Positions 27,205 to 36,496 of a stretch of DNA of 64,000 nucleotides are shown here, piece after piece. A program made the position numbers and the translations under genes. Within the stretch, counting starts at the first letter, position 1; each line of letters opens with the position of its first letter. Under the pieces are notes generated by a model. That model had not been told where the DNA came from and ran no database searches. It saw nothing but the letters and a program-made list of their open reading frames with translations. This stretch comes from Caulifigura coniformis (GTDB taxonomy: Bacteria; Planctomycetota; Planctomycetia; Planctomycetales; Planctomycetaceae): assembly GCF_007745175.1 (NCBI RefSeq), contig NZ_CP036271.1:1054001-1118000 (forward strand), given 5' to 3'.

Positions 27205-27839
27205 TGCGCATCATTGCCGGCGAATTCCGCCATCGAGTGTTGCTGTCCAACCCCGGCGAGACGACCCGTCCCATCACGGATCGCGTCAAGGAGTCGCTCT
27301 TCGCGCGGCTCGAACATGAGCTCCCCGGAAAACGCGTCGCCGACATCTTCTCAGGAACCGGCACCATCGGGTTCGAGGCGATCAGCCGCGGTGCCGCGAC
27401 GGCCGTCTTCATCGACGCCGACAGAAAAGCCTTCGAGCTCCTCCGGGAGAACGTCTCGAAGCTGAAGATCGCTGAGCGCACGTTGTGCTGGATGACCAAT
27501 GCCATCCGTTGCGGATACCGCCCGAAGAACGCCGGACGGTTTACCCCCTTCGACGTGATCTTCTTCGATCCCCCGTACAAGATGGCCGATGACATTCGGC
27601 CGGGCGAACCGATCTACAAGGCGCTCGAACGCCTCGCTCGTCCCGACGTCTCGGCCGACGACGCCCTGCTGGTGCTCCGTGTCCCGGAGTACGCTACCTA
27701 CGAACTCCCGCCCGCCTGGAAAACCGAGTGGCAGCTCACGATGTCGAACATGCTGCTCGACGTCTGTCGCAAGCAGCCGGTCGCCGCGCCGTCGCCCGAT
27801 GACGGACCGTCCACCGAAGAGGAACCGGCCACGTCATGA
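27204..27839 (+). CDS. rsmD: 16S rRNA (guanine(966)-N(2))-methyltransferase RsmD
   Basis: The 211-residue SAM-dependent enzyme begins MRIIAGEFRHRVL, the standard RsmD opening. It has PITDRVKESLFARLEH, the SAM-binding ADIFSGTGTIGFEAISRGA and the catalytic motif VIFFDPPYK (DPPY). It methylates N2 of G966 in 16S rRNA. It overlaps the FHA gene by one base and the DUF1499 gene by four (ATGA), so the three are probably one operon. Confidence 0.95.
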   Translation: MRIIAGEFRHRVLLSNPGETTRPITDRVKESLFARLEHELPGKRVADIFSGTGTIGFEAISRGAATAVFIDADRKAFELLRENVSKLKIAERTLCWMTNAIRCGYRPKNAGRFTPFDVIFFDPPYKMADDIRPGEPIYKALERLARPDVSADDALLVLRVPEYATYELPPAWKTEWQLTMSNMLLDVCRKQPVAAPSPDDGPSTEEEPATS

Positions 27840-28399
27840 CCGCAGGTCCCCGGGGCAGGCGTCCCGTCCCTCTCTCACCGAAGCGGAAGTGGATGCTCCG
27901 CGGCGTGATGCTCTCCGCCGTCTTCCTGTCGCCGTACCTGGTGACCTGGAACCAGCCCGCCCCGTCACTCGGGGCCTCCCTCGGAGGACTCAGTCGCTGT
28001 CCGAGAGGGCAGCACTGCGTCAGCTCCGAATTTTCCTACATCCTCACCTCAAATTTCGCCCGTCAGTTCCAGCAGCCGCTCCCCGAGCGCCCCAGCCACT
28101 TCATCGAGCCCTTCGAACTGGCTGACGATTCCATCGAGGGATGGAAACTGCTCGTCGAAACGGTTCGCAGTCAGCCCGGAGTCACAATCCTCGAAACGAC
28201 CGGCTCCTATCTGCACGCGGTGAGAAGCACGACGATCTACGGTCTGATCGACGACTTCGAACTGTCGCGCCTTCACACCGGAACGGTCCTCGTGCGTTCG
28301 TGTGCCCGCCTCGGCTATTCCGATTTCGGCCGCAACCGGCGGTTCGTCGAAAAGATCCGCTCCGAGTTCGCGAAGCAGCCCCGCGAACAGTGGTTCTGA
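27836..28399 (+). CDS. DUF1499 domain-containing membrane protein
   Basis: The 187-residue protein has an N-terminal hydrophobic helix (GVMLSAVFLSPYLVTW) followed by a DUF1499 domain, recognised by CPRGQHCVSSEF, YLHAVRSTTIYGLIDDFEL and SCARLGYSDFGRNRRFVEKIR. The family is common in bacteria and plant plastids and has no established reaction. It is anchored or exported and coupled to rsmD by a 4-nt overlap; it converges on the next gene with a 12-bp gap. Confidence 0.88.
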   Translation: MTAGPRGRRPVPLSPKRKWMLRGVMLSAVFLSPYLVTWNQPAPSLGASLGGLSRCPRGQHCVSSEFSYILTSNFARQFQQPLPERPSHFIEPFELADDSIEGWKLLVETVRSQPGVTILETTGSYLHAVRSTTIYGLIDDFELSRLHTGTVLVRSCARLGYSDFGRNRRFVEKIRSEFAKQPREQWF

Positions 28400-28411
28400 T
28401 TCGAGCCAGGC

Positions 28412-29548
28412 TCATTTCTCCGGCGATGACCCGACGGCCACTTCGGCGCTTCCCGGGGCGTCATGCCGGACCGGCCGGAGGTCATACGAGAACGCCCCGA
28501 GCAGTGTTTTCTGTGGAACGCTGTGGCACCCCAGGCACGTTTCCGTCGCCCGGACAGCCCCCAGCATCCGAATGACGGTCGGCTCGTCTGAGGTCACGAC
28601 CTCCTGGTCGTTCTCGAGCGCCGCCAGGTGCGTCCGCTCGAACTCGTCCAGCGGCCGGGTCGGCGTCTGTTCAAGTTCGTCCAGGTTCGGAAGGTCGTCG
28701 GAGACGTAAACGCGTGGCTCGTCGTGCCTCAGCAGGCTGACGAGTTCCAGCCGCGCAACCTGCCAGGTCTCGTCGTTCGCCCTGATCGGCGCGGGGGACG
28801 AGGCCACGGCATGCGGCTCAAACCCGATCACGAAATCCGGCCCGCGATCGAACCCCATCCGGTTGTCGTCAATGAACTCCTTCATGCCCGCCAGATGCAG
28901 TTGATTGAGATCACTCTCCGTCGGCTTGGCTCGCCCCGGAACCTCCCGGTTGTCGAAGCAGAGGTCCCGGGAGGCGACAGGGGTGCGGACCAGCTTCGGA
29001 AGCTCCAGCGAAGACCGGCGCACACGAACCATTCGCACCGAACCGAAGCCAGCCGCCGCCACGAAATCCTTGTAGCTCTCGTCGTGGAGCCGTTCCAGCT
29101 TCCATGCCCGCGATGCGTAACGTCTCCCTCCAGAGGTCGCGAAAGACGCGGTGCTGGCCGCCTCCCCGCCTGCCACCGGATGCTCTTCATGGAATCGCAG
29201 TCGCTCCTTGAGTGACTGAACCGGGAAATCCGCCCGCATGGCGTCGATGTCCTGAACGAGGGACCCTACGTGGCGGTGGTGCTGGATGCTTCCGATGGCA
29301 AAGGGAACAACCGCCAGCATGGCGAAGGTCGACCACTTCGCCTCGACCGCCCACGCAAAGAGCGCGAAGAGCAGCAGGCCGACACCCATGATGAACGCAG
29401 TCGGCCCCAGCCCGATGACCGCCAGGAACAGGACTGGGATCGGAACCATCACGGCCGTCGAAAAACGCCGCGAGGCGATCAATCCCACCATCAGGACGGC
29501 GCTGACCGCATAGCCGATGATGGCTGCCGCAGGGAGGAAATGGATCAT
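28412..29548 (-). CDS. Membrane protein with a C-terminal monohaem (CXXCH) motif
   Basis: The 378-residue product from ATG 29548 (GGAAGGG about 6 nt upstream) has three to four N-terminal helices (HFLPAAAIIGYAVSAVLMVG, VPIPVLFLAVIGLG, FALFAWAVEA) and a large soluble domain. It ends with a single haem-binding motif CLGCH near residue 350 (RATETCLGCHSVPQKTLLGAF). The family is unrecognised; a similar VPQ/CXXCH ending is seen in planctomycetal secreted cytochrome-like proteins. It probably transfers electrons at the periplasmic face. An earlier in-frame start at 29611 is possible but has no ribosome site. Confidence 0.75.
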   Translation of the reverse strand: MIHFLPAAAIIGYAVSAVLMVGLIASRRFSTAVMVPIPVLFLAVIGLGPTAFIMGVGLLLFALFAWAVEAKWSTFAMLAVVPFAIGSIQHHRHVGSLVQDIDAMRADFPVQSLKERLRFHEEHPVAGGEAASTASFATSGGRRYASRAWKLERLHDESYKDFVAAAGFGSVRMVRVRRSSLELPKLVRTPVASRDLCFDNREVPGRAKPTESDLNQLHLAGMKEFIDDNRMGFDRGPDFVIGFEPHAVASSPAPIRANDETWQVARLELVSLLRHDEPRVYVSDDLPNLDELEQTPTRPLDEFERTHLAALENDQEVVTSDEPTVIRMLGAVRATETCLGCHSVPQKTLLGAFSYDLRPVRHDAPGSAEVAVGSSPEK

Positions 29549-29697
29549 TTGGGCCCTTCCATCTTTGGTGATAAATCTCGTCCCGCCAGCACTTACGCCG
29601 CCCGTCGTCACCTCATTGGGATTTTCTCCGAATCCATGATCCGCCCGCCGCCCCTCCGCGTTCCCCCTCCACCTCTCCCATCGGAAACGACGGAATC

Positions 29698-29820
29698 ATG
29701 GAGATTTTCGAACTGCTGATCGGCGTCTGCGACATCATCGGGACCACGTTCGAGGTCGTGTCCGGCCTCGTCGATCTGGCGTCGCAACTCTTCGGTCCGG
29801 GCGAGCGACCCCGTCGCTGA
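29698..29820 (+). CDS. Possible 40-residue membrane-associated peptide
   Basis: An ATG at 29698 opens a 40-codon frame encoding a peptide that begins MEIFELLIGVCDIIGTTFEV and continues VSGLVDLASQLFGPGERPRR before a TGA. The sequence is a regular amphipathic or hydrophobic helix with a basic tail, unlike typical GC-rich chance frames. A GGAA stretch lies upstream, at slightly long spacing. It is transcribed towards the DUF885 gene and is followed by two hairpins. I do not recognise it; a real mini-protein or toxin-like peptide is possible. Confidence 0.42.
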   Translation: MEIFELLIGVCDIIGTTFEVVSGLVDLASQLFGPGERPRR

Positions 29821-29865
29821 TCGCTTCACTTGCGACGGCCCCCCCGGTCTGCGACACCTCCCGTC

Positions 29866-29915
29866 ATCCTCTCCTCGTCGTGATGGAGAGGATCGTCGTG
29901 GCCGGTCCACCGGCC
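29866..29915. repeat. Two consecutive hairpins in the leader of the DUF885 gene
   Basis: ATCCTCTCC (29866-29874) pairs with GGAGAGGAT (29885-29893), a 9-bp stem. GGCCGG (29900-29905) pairs with CCGGCC (29910-29915). They end a few bases before the Shine-Dalgarno GGAGG of the next gene, so they may affect its translation or end the small upstream transcript. No T-tract is present. Confidence 0.55.
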
Positions 29916-29932
29916 TGCCTGGAGGTTCCGCG

Positions 29933-31717
29933 ATGTTTCGTCTGCCGGCTCCCGTTCTTGCCCTGGCCCTGCTGGCGACCGCCTTTCTGGGATCCACGTC
30001 CATGCCCGCCTCCGCCGCGGATTCGCCCGAAGATGCCAGGCTCGCGAAGTTCTTCCAGAACTATCTCGATCTCTGGATGGCCCAGCGGCCGCTCGAAGCC
30101 ACCCTTCTCGGCAACCACGATTTCGACGACGTCCTCGAAGACGTTTCTCCCGAGTCACGCAAGAACTGGGAAACCCTCGTCCGCCTCACGCTCGAAGGGC
30201 TTCCGAAAGAAGTCGACTTCCGGAAACTCTCCCGCGGTTCGCAGATCGACTACGAGATCCTGAAGCACCATCTCGAACGGACGCTCTGGGTCTGGGAGAA
30301 CATCAGGCCCTTTGAAACTGATCCGCGGACGTACGGCGAATACATCACCAACAGCATCTTCCTGCCGCTGACCCAGTCGACGCTCCCCCGCGAGCAGAAC
30401 GTCGCCAACGCCGCAGCGCGCATGCGGTATGCCCCTTCCATCATCGAAGCCGCGAAACGCACGATCAGGAACCCGCCCCGCGTGGTCCTCGAAACCGCGA
30501 TCCGGCAGAACAAGGGGGCCATCGCCTTCTTCGAATCGGGCGTCTACGAGGTCTCCGGCGAAACGCCCGGCGTCTCGTCGTTCAAGGCCGCTTCCGCCCC
30601 CGCCATCGCCGCGCTGAAGTCCTACCAGGAGTGGCTCGAGAAAGAAGCACTCCCCAACGCCAGCGGCGAATGGCGCCTCGGCCGCGAACGCTTTGTCCGC
30701 AAGCTCGAACTCGAACTCGAAGGCGCCTTCCCGGCCGATGAAGTCCTCGCCGAGGCCGAAAGCGAATTCGCCCGCGTCCAGCGCGACATGTATGTCATCT
30801 CCCGGCAGCTCTGGTCGCAGCACTTCCCCGACAGCCCCCTCCCTCCGGACGATCAGTCGGGCCGGGCCGAAACGATCCGCAAGGTCATCGCGAAGATCAG
30901 CGAGGATCATTCCCGCCCCGAAACGCTCACCGCGGAAACGCGCGCCACCGTCGACGCCATTAAGGACTTCATTGCGAAGAAGGACATCCTCCGCCTTCCC
31001 GAGCCCGATCGCTGCCAGATCATCGAGATGCCCGAGTTCCAGCGGGGCAATTCTGTCGCCTACCTCAACCCCGCCCCCCCTCTCGACCCCGCCGCGTCGA
31101 GCATGTACGCCGTCAGTCCTCCCCCCTCCGAGTGGGACGACGCCAGAAAGGAAAGCTATCTCGCGGAATACAACCGCAGGATGCTCCTCATCCTCTCGAT
31201 CCACGAAGCCTATCCCGGCCACTACGTCCAGCTCGAATACTCGAACAGGCACCCCTCGCTGATCCGCAGGATCCTCTCGTCAGGCGTCTTCGCCGAAGGC
31301 TGGGCCGTCTACACCGAGCAGATGATGCTCGATCAGGGCTTCCACGAGCGTGATCTCGGCCTCCGCCTGGTCCAGCTCAAGTTCTATCTGCGCACCGTGG
31401 CCAATGCGATTCTCGATCACAAGCTCCACGCACAGAACATGTCCGACGATGAAGCCATGAAGCTCATGGTCGACGGCGCCTACCAGTCGGAAGGGGAAGC
31501 CTTCGGCAAGCTCATCCGCGCCAAGCAGACAAGCTGCCAGCTCTCCACCTACTTCGTCGGACGCATGGCCTTCTATCGCCTGCGCCAGCAGATCCAGCGC
31601 GAGATGGGAGACGACTTCCACCTCGGCCGCTACCACGAAGCCGTCCTCGATCACGGCACGCTGCCCGTGAAATACCTGCCGGAACTCGTCCGCGAGCGAC
31701 TCAAACAGCCGCGGTGA
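29933..31717 (+). CDS. DUF885 family secreted protein (putative zinc peptidase)
   Basis: The 594-residue protein has a signal peptide (LALALLATAFLGS, cleavage near ASAAD) and is DUF885 throughout: LDLWMAQRPLEATLLGNHDFDD, then the HEAYPGH motif at about residues 424-430 (SIHEAYPGHYVQLEYS) and FAEGWAVYTEQMMLDQGF, which together supply likely metal ligands. DUF885 proteins are a poorly characterised group of presumed metallopeptidases. The start is backed by GGAGG 8 nt upstream. It converges on the redoxin gene across a shared hairpin. Confidence 0.92.
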   Translation: MFRLPAPVLALALLATAFLGSTSMPASAADSPEDARLAKFFQNYLDLWMAQRPLEATLLGNHDFDDVLEDVSPESRKNWETLVRLTLEGLPKEVDFRKLSRGSQIDYEILKHHLERTLWVWENIRPFETDPRTYGEYITNSIFLPLTQSTLPREQNVANAAARMRYAPSIIEAAKRTIRNPPRVVLETAIRQNKGAIAFFESGVYEVSGETPGVSSFKAASAPAIAALKSYQEWLEKEALPNASGEWRLGRERFVRKLELELEGAFPADEVLAEAESEFARVQRDMYVISRQLWSQHFPDSPLPPDDQSGRAETIRKVIAKISEDHSRPETLTAETRATVDAIKDFIAKKDILRLPEPDRCQIIEMPEFQRGNSVAYLNPAPPLDPAASSMYAVSPPPSEWDDARKESYLAEYNRRMLLILSIHEAYPGHYVQLEYSNRHPSLIRRILSSGVFAEGWAVYTEQMMLDQGFHERDLGLRLVQLKFYLRTVANAILDHKLHAQNMSDDEAMKLMVDGAYQSEGEAFGKLIRAKQTSCQLSTYFVGRMAFYRLRQQIQREMGDDFHLGRYHEAVLDHGTLPVKYLPELVRERLKQPR

Positions 31718-31748
31718 AATGAAAAGCGGCCGGCAATCGCCGGCCGCT
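31718..31748 (-). terminator. Terminator shared by convergent genes
   Basis: A 10-bp perfect stem (AGCGGCCGGC 31725-31734 with GCCGGCCGCT 31739-31748, loop AATC) lies between the DUF885 stop and the redoxin stop. On the minus strand it is followed by TTTTCATTT, so it best serves the minus-strand gene. Confidence 0.8.
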
Positions 31749-31780
31749 CGGGCCTCCTGCATGGTTCCGCAAATCGCGGG

Positions 31781-33736
31781 CTACTTCTTCGGCTGGCCCC
31801 CCGCCGCCTTGAGCATCTTCAGCGCCTTCCCCAGTTCTTCGATATCGAGGTCGCCGCTCTTGTCGGCGTCCACCACGTCGTAGAACTGGCTGAGAAGCGG
31901 ATGGACCTTCGCTTCGTCACGGCTCACCACGCCATCCTTGTCCACATCCATCTGCGCGAACGGTGTGTCGTCCGGAATTCCCGGGCCGATGATCTTCCCG
32001 GCCGCCTTGTCGGTCCGCGGAACGACGATGTCGAAATACCCGATCATCATCTCGTCCCACGACTGGTCCCCCCATTTCACCCGCTTGGAAGGATCGGGGT
32101 TGTTCAGGTTGTCCTCCGAGTTGTCGAACGACGCCGTGCACACGATCTGCGACCCCGCCGGAAGAGTGATCGGCTCGGCCAGCTCGTAGCTGGTCTGCCA
32201 GTTGAAGTCGAACCGCGGCACATCCAGCAGCGTGTCCAGCGTGCCGTCCGGCTTCTTCAACTGGAAGCGGAACGACTTGCCCCGCAGATGCATGTGCGGC
32301 GACATCGTCAACATCTCCACATCGCGAGGCGACTTCCTTGTCGACGCATGGACGACCTGGTCGTCCTTGAAGGGCTCGAGCTGGAACCGTGTGTTCACCG
32401 CCTCCGTCGTCACCACTTCGTTCGTCACCGTCGCCGGGTCCGCGTAAATCAGCCCCACCTTGCTCTGGTCCAGCGTCGCCGTGCCGTTCGGCGTGTAGTG
32501 CACCTGGAAGCGAAGCTGCGATCCCGCCGGAATCCGCTTGGCATAGCCCGGAGCAATCGGCCGCACGCGCAGCCCCGGCACATAGGCCGTCAGGAACACT
32601 TCCTGCCGCCGGTTCTCCTTGTCCGGATGCATGTACACGATGATGTGGTGCACGACCGCAGGCGCTCCGGGAACGACCTCCGCCTGCGCCAGCCACTTGT
32701 CTTCCGTCAGTTGTGGATCGACCCAGAAGTTCTGGTATTTCACTCCCTGCTTTCCCGCGTCCGCCGGAACCGGATAGGCCTCCGCCATCTGGAACACCGC
32801 GTCCGGTTCGCGGCTCAGCTGCCAGCCCTTGGTGAACGTCCGGGGCTCCGGAAGGTCCGCAGGGTCTCCCTGAGGACACCCTTCCCTCACCCAGGTCAGG
32901 ATCGCCTGCTTTTCCTCGGCCGGCAGCAGGCGCGCGTTCGAGAAATGACCAAACTCCGGGCTCGCATGCCAGGGCGGCATCCGGTTCTCACGGACGACTT
33001 CCCTGATCATGTCTCCCCAGCCTGCGGCCTCTTCGTAGTCGGACAGCGCGAACGGCCCGATGTCTCCCTCACGGTGACATTCCTGGCAACGCTTCTGGAA
33101 GATCCGGACGATCTCCTTCGACCACGTCACCGTCGGCTTTTCCGTCGGCGATTGCGGACGGCCAATCAGGCAGCCGATCGGCGTCGTCTGCGGAACGGCC
33201 ACCGCTTTCCCTGCGAGCAGCGAGTCCAGCGCATCGCGAAGTTCCTGGCGGTCCGCCTTGTCGCGAATCACCCCGATCTGGAACTGGTCATCGATCCGGC
33301 CGCGATAACGAATCGAGCGGTTCTGATCGAGGACGACCACTTCCGGCGTGCGCGTGGCGCCCATCTGCTCTGCCAGCTTGCTTCCCACGTCGATCAGGAA
33401 CGGGTACTCAAGCCCCTGCCGCCGCACGAACGCCGCGATCTCCGTCGGCGCGTCCTGGCTGTTCGCGTCGACGCCCAGAAACGTCACGCCTTTGTCGGCG
33501 TATTCCTTCGCCAGTTCCTGCAACCGCACGGAATACTGCTTCGCGAGCGGGCATTCGATCCCCAGGAATGCCACCACGACGACCGGCTGCTTCTCGAATT
33601 CCGAGAGCTTGTACTCCCGTCCCCGGTAATCGCCGAGCGTGAAGTCGGAAACCACGGAGAGGTTCTCCGCCCCCTCCGCCGGTGACAGGCCCGCCAGGAG
33701 CATCGAGACGGCCAGAAGTGCAAACACTTGACGCAT
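31781..33736 (-). CDS. Secreted redoxin-cytochrome-copper domain mosaic with EF-hands
   Basis: The 651-residue protein begins with a signal peptide ([16 protein letters not shown]). Residues ~25-190 are an AhpC/TSA-type redoxin with a single Cys62 ([11 protein letters not shown]). A haem site CQECH follows at 217-221, with [14 protein letters not shown]. The central part has copper-type II monooxygenase-like motifs: [20 protein letters not shown] and [12 protein letters not shown]. The C-terminus has two EF-hand loops, [12 protein letters not shown] and [12 protein letters not shown]. It probably acts in periplasmic redox chemistry; the reaction is unknown. The open frame extends to 33823, but ATG 33736 fits the signal peptide. 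Confidence 0.88.
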   Translation of the reverse strand: MRQVFALLAVSMLLAGLSPAEGAENLSVVSDFTLGDYRGREYKLSEFEKQPVVVVAFLGIECPLAKQYSVRLQELAKEYADKGVTFLGVDANSQDAPTEIAAFVRRQGLEYPFLIDVGSKLAEQMGATRTPEVVVLDQNRSIRYRGRIDDQFQIGVIRDKADRQELRDALDSLLAGKAVAVPQTTPIGCLIGRPQSPTEKPTVTWSKEIVRIFQKRCQECHREGDIGPFALSDYEEAAGWGDMIREVVRENRMPPWHASPEFGHFSNARLLPAEEKQAILTWVREGCPQGDPADLPEPRTFTKGWQLSREPDAVFQMAEAYPVPADAGKQGVKYQNFWVDPQLTEDKWLAQAEVVPGAPAVVHHIIVYMHPDKENRRQEVFLTAYVPGLRVRPIAPGYAKRIPAGSQLRFQVHYTPNGTATLDQSKVGLIYADPATVTNEVVTTEAVNTRFQLEPFKDDQVVHASTRKSPRDVEMLTMSPHMHLRGKSFRFQLKKPDGTLDTLLDVPRFDFNWQTSYELAEPITLPAGSQIVCTASFDNSEDNLNNPDPSKRVKWGDQSWDEMMIGYFDIVVPRTDKAAGKIIGPGIPDDTPFAQMDVDKDGVVSRDEAKVHPLLSQFYDVVDADKSGDLDIEELGKALKMLKAAGGQPKK

Positions 33737-33950
33737 CGAAACCGAACTCCAGAAGAGGACCGCCCTTGGAACACCGCAGAGCCGGGATCCGCCCTGCGTT
33801 TTCGTCAGGAACCGGGACGCCAACCGCTCGTCATGTGAGCATGCGCCCGGCCGAGACTGGCCGAGAGAAGTTCTATACGACGGAATCGGCCGCGGCCAGA
33901 TCCATCGCCGATCGTTGCACAGGCAAGGGGAGGGAAGTCACGATGCAACC

Positions 33951-34427
33951 ATGTCTGAACTCACGCATTTCGATGAGACCGGCGCCAGCCGCATGGTCGA
34001 TGTCAGCGCGAAGGCCATCACCGCACGGCGGGCGCTGGCCGAGGCCGTCGTCGAGATGCAGCCGGCCACCCTCGAACTCATTCGCGATCGCAAACACGCC
34101 AAGGGAGACGTCTTCGAAGTCGCCCGGCTCGCCGGCATCCAGGCGGCCAAGATGACCTCCCAGCTGATCCCGCTGTGCCACGTCTTACCGCTCGACGGCG
34201 CGGCTGTCCGATTCGAAGTCCTCGATGCAACCCGCCTCAGGATCGAAACCGAAGTGAAGGTCACGGCGAAAACCGGGGTCGAAATGGAAGCCCTCACGGC
34301 AGCAAGCGTGGCCGCCCTCACGGTTTACGACATGTGCAAGGCCGTCGATCGTGAGATGACCATTGCGTCCGTCCGCCTCCTGGAAAAGGAGGGAGGCCGC
34401 AGCGGACATTTCATTCGCCCCACGTAG
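33951..34427 (+). CDS. moaC: Cyclic pyranopterin monophosphate synthase MoaC
   Basis: The 158-residue enzyme converts the MoaA product to cyclic pyranopterin monophosphate in molybdenum cofactor synthesis. It starts [19 protein letters not shown] and has [44 protein letters not shown] and the C-terminal [10 protein letters not shown]. The purine-rich ribosome site (33928-33937) is somewhat distant from ATG 33951. No other moa genes are nearby; the next gene is a Ser/Thr kinase. Confidence 0.95.
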   Translation: MSELTHFDETGASRMVDVSAKAITARRALAEAVVEMQPATLELIRDRKHAKGDVFEVARLAGIQAAKMTSQLIPLCHVLPLDGAAVRFEVLDATRLRIETEVKVTAKTGVEMEALTAASVAALTVYDMCKAVDREMTIASVRLLEKEGGRSGHFIRPT

Positions 34428-34536
34428 TGCAGGGGGCGGCTCCGTCGGAAAGTCGACTGGCCGCAATCCGCGGGATTGGAAAGAATCCGCGTCCGCGCTG
34501 CCCCTTGCAGCGGATTCTCACACTCCTGATCTCTTC

Positions 34537-36438
34537 ATGTCGGCTTCGCTGCAACAGTTCGCTCGAGGGCTGGAAGACGGTGGCATTGTTTCCGCCGAGG
34601 CGATTCGCAGCAGCCTCTCGTCACTCGACGGAACTCCCGACAGCGAAGGCCTCGTGAAGGAACTTCTTCGCACCAGGAAGCTGACGAAGTTCCAGGCCGA
34701 CGAGATCCTGCACGGCCGCGCTCAATCGCTCGTGCTCGGCAACTACCTGCTGCTCGAACGCATAGGTCAGGGCGGAATGGGCCAGGTGTTCAAGGCCCGC
34801 CATCGTCGCATGGACCGCATTGTCGCGGTGAAGCGGCTGCCGGACGACGTCAGCGGAGACCAGTTGGCCATCGCCCGGTTCGATCGCGAAGTGAGAGCCG
34901 CCGCACGCATCTCGCATCCGAATATCGTCGCCGCGTTCGATGCCGACGACGCAAATGGCGTGCACTTCCTCGTCATGGAGTACGTCCAGGGCGCCGACCT
35001 GGCGAGAGTGATCCGCAAAGTGGGACCTCTGCCGGTAGAGAACGCCGTTGACCTCGTGCGGCAGGCGGCCAGGGGACTCGCAGCCGCCCATGCGGCTGGC
35101 ATCGTTCATCGCGACATCAAGCCCTCCAACCTGCTGCTCGACCGGCATGGCGTCCTCAAGATTCTCGATATGGGGCTGGCCCGCTTCGAATCGATCTCCG
35201 ACGACTCGGCTCCATCCGATCTCACCGGCATCGGGGCCATCATGGGAACGGTCGACTACATGGCCCCCGAGCAGGCTCTTGACTCGAAATCGGCCGATGC
35301 CCGCGCCGACATCTACAGCCTCGGATGTTCACTCTTCACCCTCCTGACGGGCCGGCCCGTCTACGAAGGCGAAACCCCGACGGCCCGGCTCATGGCCCAT
35401 CAGGCCAGTCCCATTCCGGACCTCCGAACGCACCGGCCCGAGGTCCCCGAATCGTTGCAGGCCGTTTTCGTAACGATGGTCCAGAAGGACCTGAATGACC
35501 GCTTTCAGTCGATGACGGATGTCATTCAGTCACTGGAAGGATTCGAGCCGCCGTTGTCGCCGCTGGCAGTCGACCCATTCACCGATCTTTCTCCGCGAAA
35601 CTCCGCCGCCTATGAGTTGGCGGGTGACACGGTGCTCGAGCGGCCTCGCTCGAGCGGCTTTCCCATCCGCGCCGCCCTGGCAGGCATCGCGATCGCCGGA
35701 GCCCTCATTGCGGCCCTCGCGTTCCGCGGAAGTCCTGACGTCACGCCCGCGGGGCCGCCAAGAGTTGCCCCCGCGTCCCCCGATGAGGAAGAGGCCCCGG
35801 TCGCGCACGTCGCCATCGATCCGGTCGTCGCGACCTCGATTCCGCCCCTGATCGATGCCGTCCGCCAGCCGCCCACCGGTTTCATCTCCCTCTTCAACGG
35901 CAGCGACCTCCAGGGCTGGCAGGGTGCGGTTTCCGAGCAGGAGTTGCTGGCGGTTCCCGAAACCAATCGGCCCGCCCTGCAACAAAAGGCCAACGAAGCG
36001 GCCGCGACCCGCTGGACCGTCATCGATGGCCTGCTGAAGTCCGACGGCCAGGCAATCGGCCTCCAGACCATCGCCCACTACCGCGACTGCGAGTTCTCAA
36101 TCGACTGGAAGCTCCCCGCAGACGCCGCCGCAGCCATCACCCTCCGCGGCTCCTCCACGCTCACAATGGCCGAGACGGGTCTCCAGTTGGGCGACCGCCC
36201 GCTCACCGCTGCGCCGCGCCTCACTGCCGGTCAAACGCCCACAGGGTGGAACACCCTCCACATCACCCTTCGTGGCGACAAGGTCACCGTCCGTTCGAAT
36301 GGAATGCTCCTCGTCGACAACCTCCCGCTGAAGAACTCGAACGATCCAGAAAAGATCGTCCCCGCCAGCGGCCCACTCGAACTCCGCCCCCTGAAAGGCA
36401 AAGCCGAGTTCCGGAACATCTTCCTGAAGGTCCTCTAA
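34537..36438 (+). CDS. Ser/Thr protein kinase with transmembrane helix and DUF1080-like domain
   Basis: The 633-residue protein has a planctomycete-type short N-terminal region, then a Pkn-like kinase: glycine loop IGQGGMGQVFKARH starting near residue 76, VAVKRL lysine, HRDIKPSNLLLD (catalytic Asp193), DMGLARFE and MAPEQALDSKSADARADIYSLG. After the kinase come a transmembrane helix (AALAGIAIAGALIAALAF, about 390-410) and an extracytoplasmic DUF1080-type domain (GFISLFNGSDLQGWQG, CEFSIDWKLPADAAAAITLRG). It may sense sugars outside and signal inside. The frame extends upstream to 34363 inside moaC; ATG 34537 is the sensible start. Confidence 0.92.
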   Translation: MSASLQQFARGLEDGGIVSAEAIRSSLSSLDGTPDSEGLVKELLRTRKLTKFQADEILHGRAQSLVLGNYLLLERIGQGGMGQVFKARHRRMDRIVAVKRLPDDVSGDQLAIARFDREVRAAARISHPNIVAAFDADDANGVHFLVMEYVQGADLARVIRKVGPLPVENAVDLVRQAARGLAAAHAAGIVHRDIKPSNLLLDRHGVLKILDMGLARFESISDDSAPSDLTGIGAIMGTVDYMAPEQALDSKSADARADIYSLGCSLFTLLTGRPVYEGETPTARLMAHQASPIPDLRTHRPEVPESLQAVFVTMVQKDLNDRFQSMTDVIQSLEGFEPPLSPLAVDPFTDLSPRNSAAYELAGDTVLERPRSSGFPIRAALAGIAIAGALIAALAFRGSPDVTPAGPPRVAPASPDEEEAPVAHVAIDPVVATSIPPLIDAVRQPPTGFISLFNGSDLQGWQGAVSEQELLAVPETNRPALQQKANEAAATRWTVIDGLLKSDGQAIGLQTIAHYRDCEFSIDWKLPADAAAAITLRGSSTLTMAETGLQLGDRPLTAAPRLTAGQTPTGWNTLHITLRGDKVTVRSNGMLLVDNLPLKNSNDPEKIVPASGPLELRPLKGKAEFRNIFLKVL

Positions 36439-36470
36439 GCGTCGTGTCCCAGCCCCTGATCGCTCCGGAG

Positions 36471-36496
36471 TGGCACTGGCTCCGCCAGTGCAATCG
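36471..36496. repeat. CACTGGC palindromic repeat, copy 1
   Basis: TGGCACTGGCTCCGCCAGTGCAATCG contains the 7-bp stem CACTGGC-TCC-GCCAGTG (36474-36490). The same element recurs at 36721 and, in variants, at 40107-40280. Confidence 0.85.

Noticed and set aside
31901-33685. 594-residue plus-strand open frame over the redoxin mosaic gene
   Set aside because: Antisense shadow of a gene with clear domains; the peptide is His/Arg-rich with no family pattern.
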